Positions 5,251-5,295 of a stretch of 5,295 nt of DNA are shown one piece after another. The notes under the pieces are model-generated. The model was not told where the DNA came from, ran no database searches, and was given only the letters and a program-made list of their open reading frames with translations. A program made the translations under genes and the position numbers. The stretch is from Planctomycetota bacterium. Its GTDB lineage: Bacteria; Planctomycetota; Phycisphaerae; Sedimentisphaerales; Anaerobacaceae. Location of the stretch: contig JAFNGF010000343.1 of NCBI GenBank assembly GCA_017885385.1, positions 1-5,295 on the forward strand, written 5' to 3'. Numbering within the stretch: the first letter of the stretch is position 1; every line of letters begins with the position of its first letter.

Positions 5251-5295
5251 TTACCGCCGCCTAAGCTCAAAGGCGAATGGGAAACGGACGCTCTG
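5251..5295 (-). CDS. Possible C-terminal end of an upstream gene
   Basis: One minus-strand frame is open from the window edge for 14 codons (QSVRFPFAFELRRR) and stops with TAA at 5253-5251, one base before the ATG of the 81-aa gene. Tight stop-start spacing is typical of operons, but so short an open frame is easily due to chance, and a second frame is open here as well. Confidence 0.15.
   Translation of the reverse strand, partial: QSVRFPFAFELRRR

Overview
The window is a leftward-reading (minus-strand) translation and nucleotide-metabolism operon: rpsB (ribosomal protein S2), tsf (EF-Ts), pyrH (UMP kinase) and frr (ribosome recycling factor). It is followed by the 5' part of a large AsmA-like envelope protein gene that runs off the left edge. 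A short conserved-looking hypothetical gene of 81 codons lies upstream, at the right edge. I see no convincing plus-strand gene, no tRNA or rRNA, no CRISPR array and no transposase.

The order rpsB-tsf-pyrH-frr is widespread in bacteria and does not identify the organism. The AsmA-like protein with an N-terminal membrane anchor points to a diderm (outer-membrane) bacterium. The S2 C-terminal extension, the style of the 81-residue protein and the intergenic hairpin units remind me of Planctomycetota, perhaps Phycisphaerae. That is recollection, not proof, and my confidence is low.

Reading in the direction of transcription (right to left): the 81-aa gene is at 5249-5004. A 307-nt non-coding stretch follows, carrying a good sigma70-type promoter (TTGACA and an extended -10 TGCTATAAT) about 50 nt before rpsB. 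rpsB should start at the GTG at 4696, which has a perfect GGAGG and the family-standard spacing to the GVHFGH motif. Then come tsf (3703-2837), pyrH (2742-2017) and frr. frr should start at the ATG at 2003 behind a GGAGG, only 13 nt after the pyrH stop. The AsmA-like gene starts at 1349 and is open to base 1. Functionally, S2, EF-Ts and RRF serve translation (30S assembly, elongation, recycling), while UMP kinase feeds pyrimidine nucleotides to RNA, DNA and cell-wall precursors.

The most unusual feature is between the genes. The tsf-pyrH gap (94 nt) and the frr-AsmA gap (93 nt) carry homologous two-hairpin units. They share an identical 14-nt block (AGATATTTAGCCCC on the plus strand), and the upper half of one 8-bp stem differs at all four base pairs yet still pairs in both copies. 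The longer rpsB-tsf gap (117 nt) has what may be a third, degenerate relative. These look like REP/BIME-type dispersed palindromes, or structured intercistronic RNA elements, seeded through the operon.
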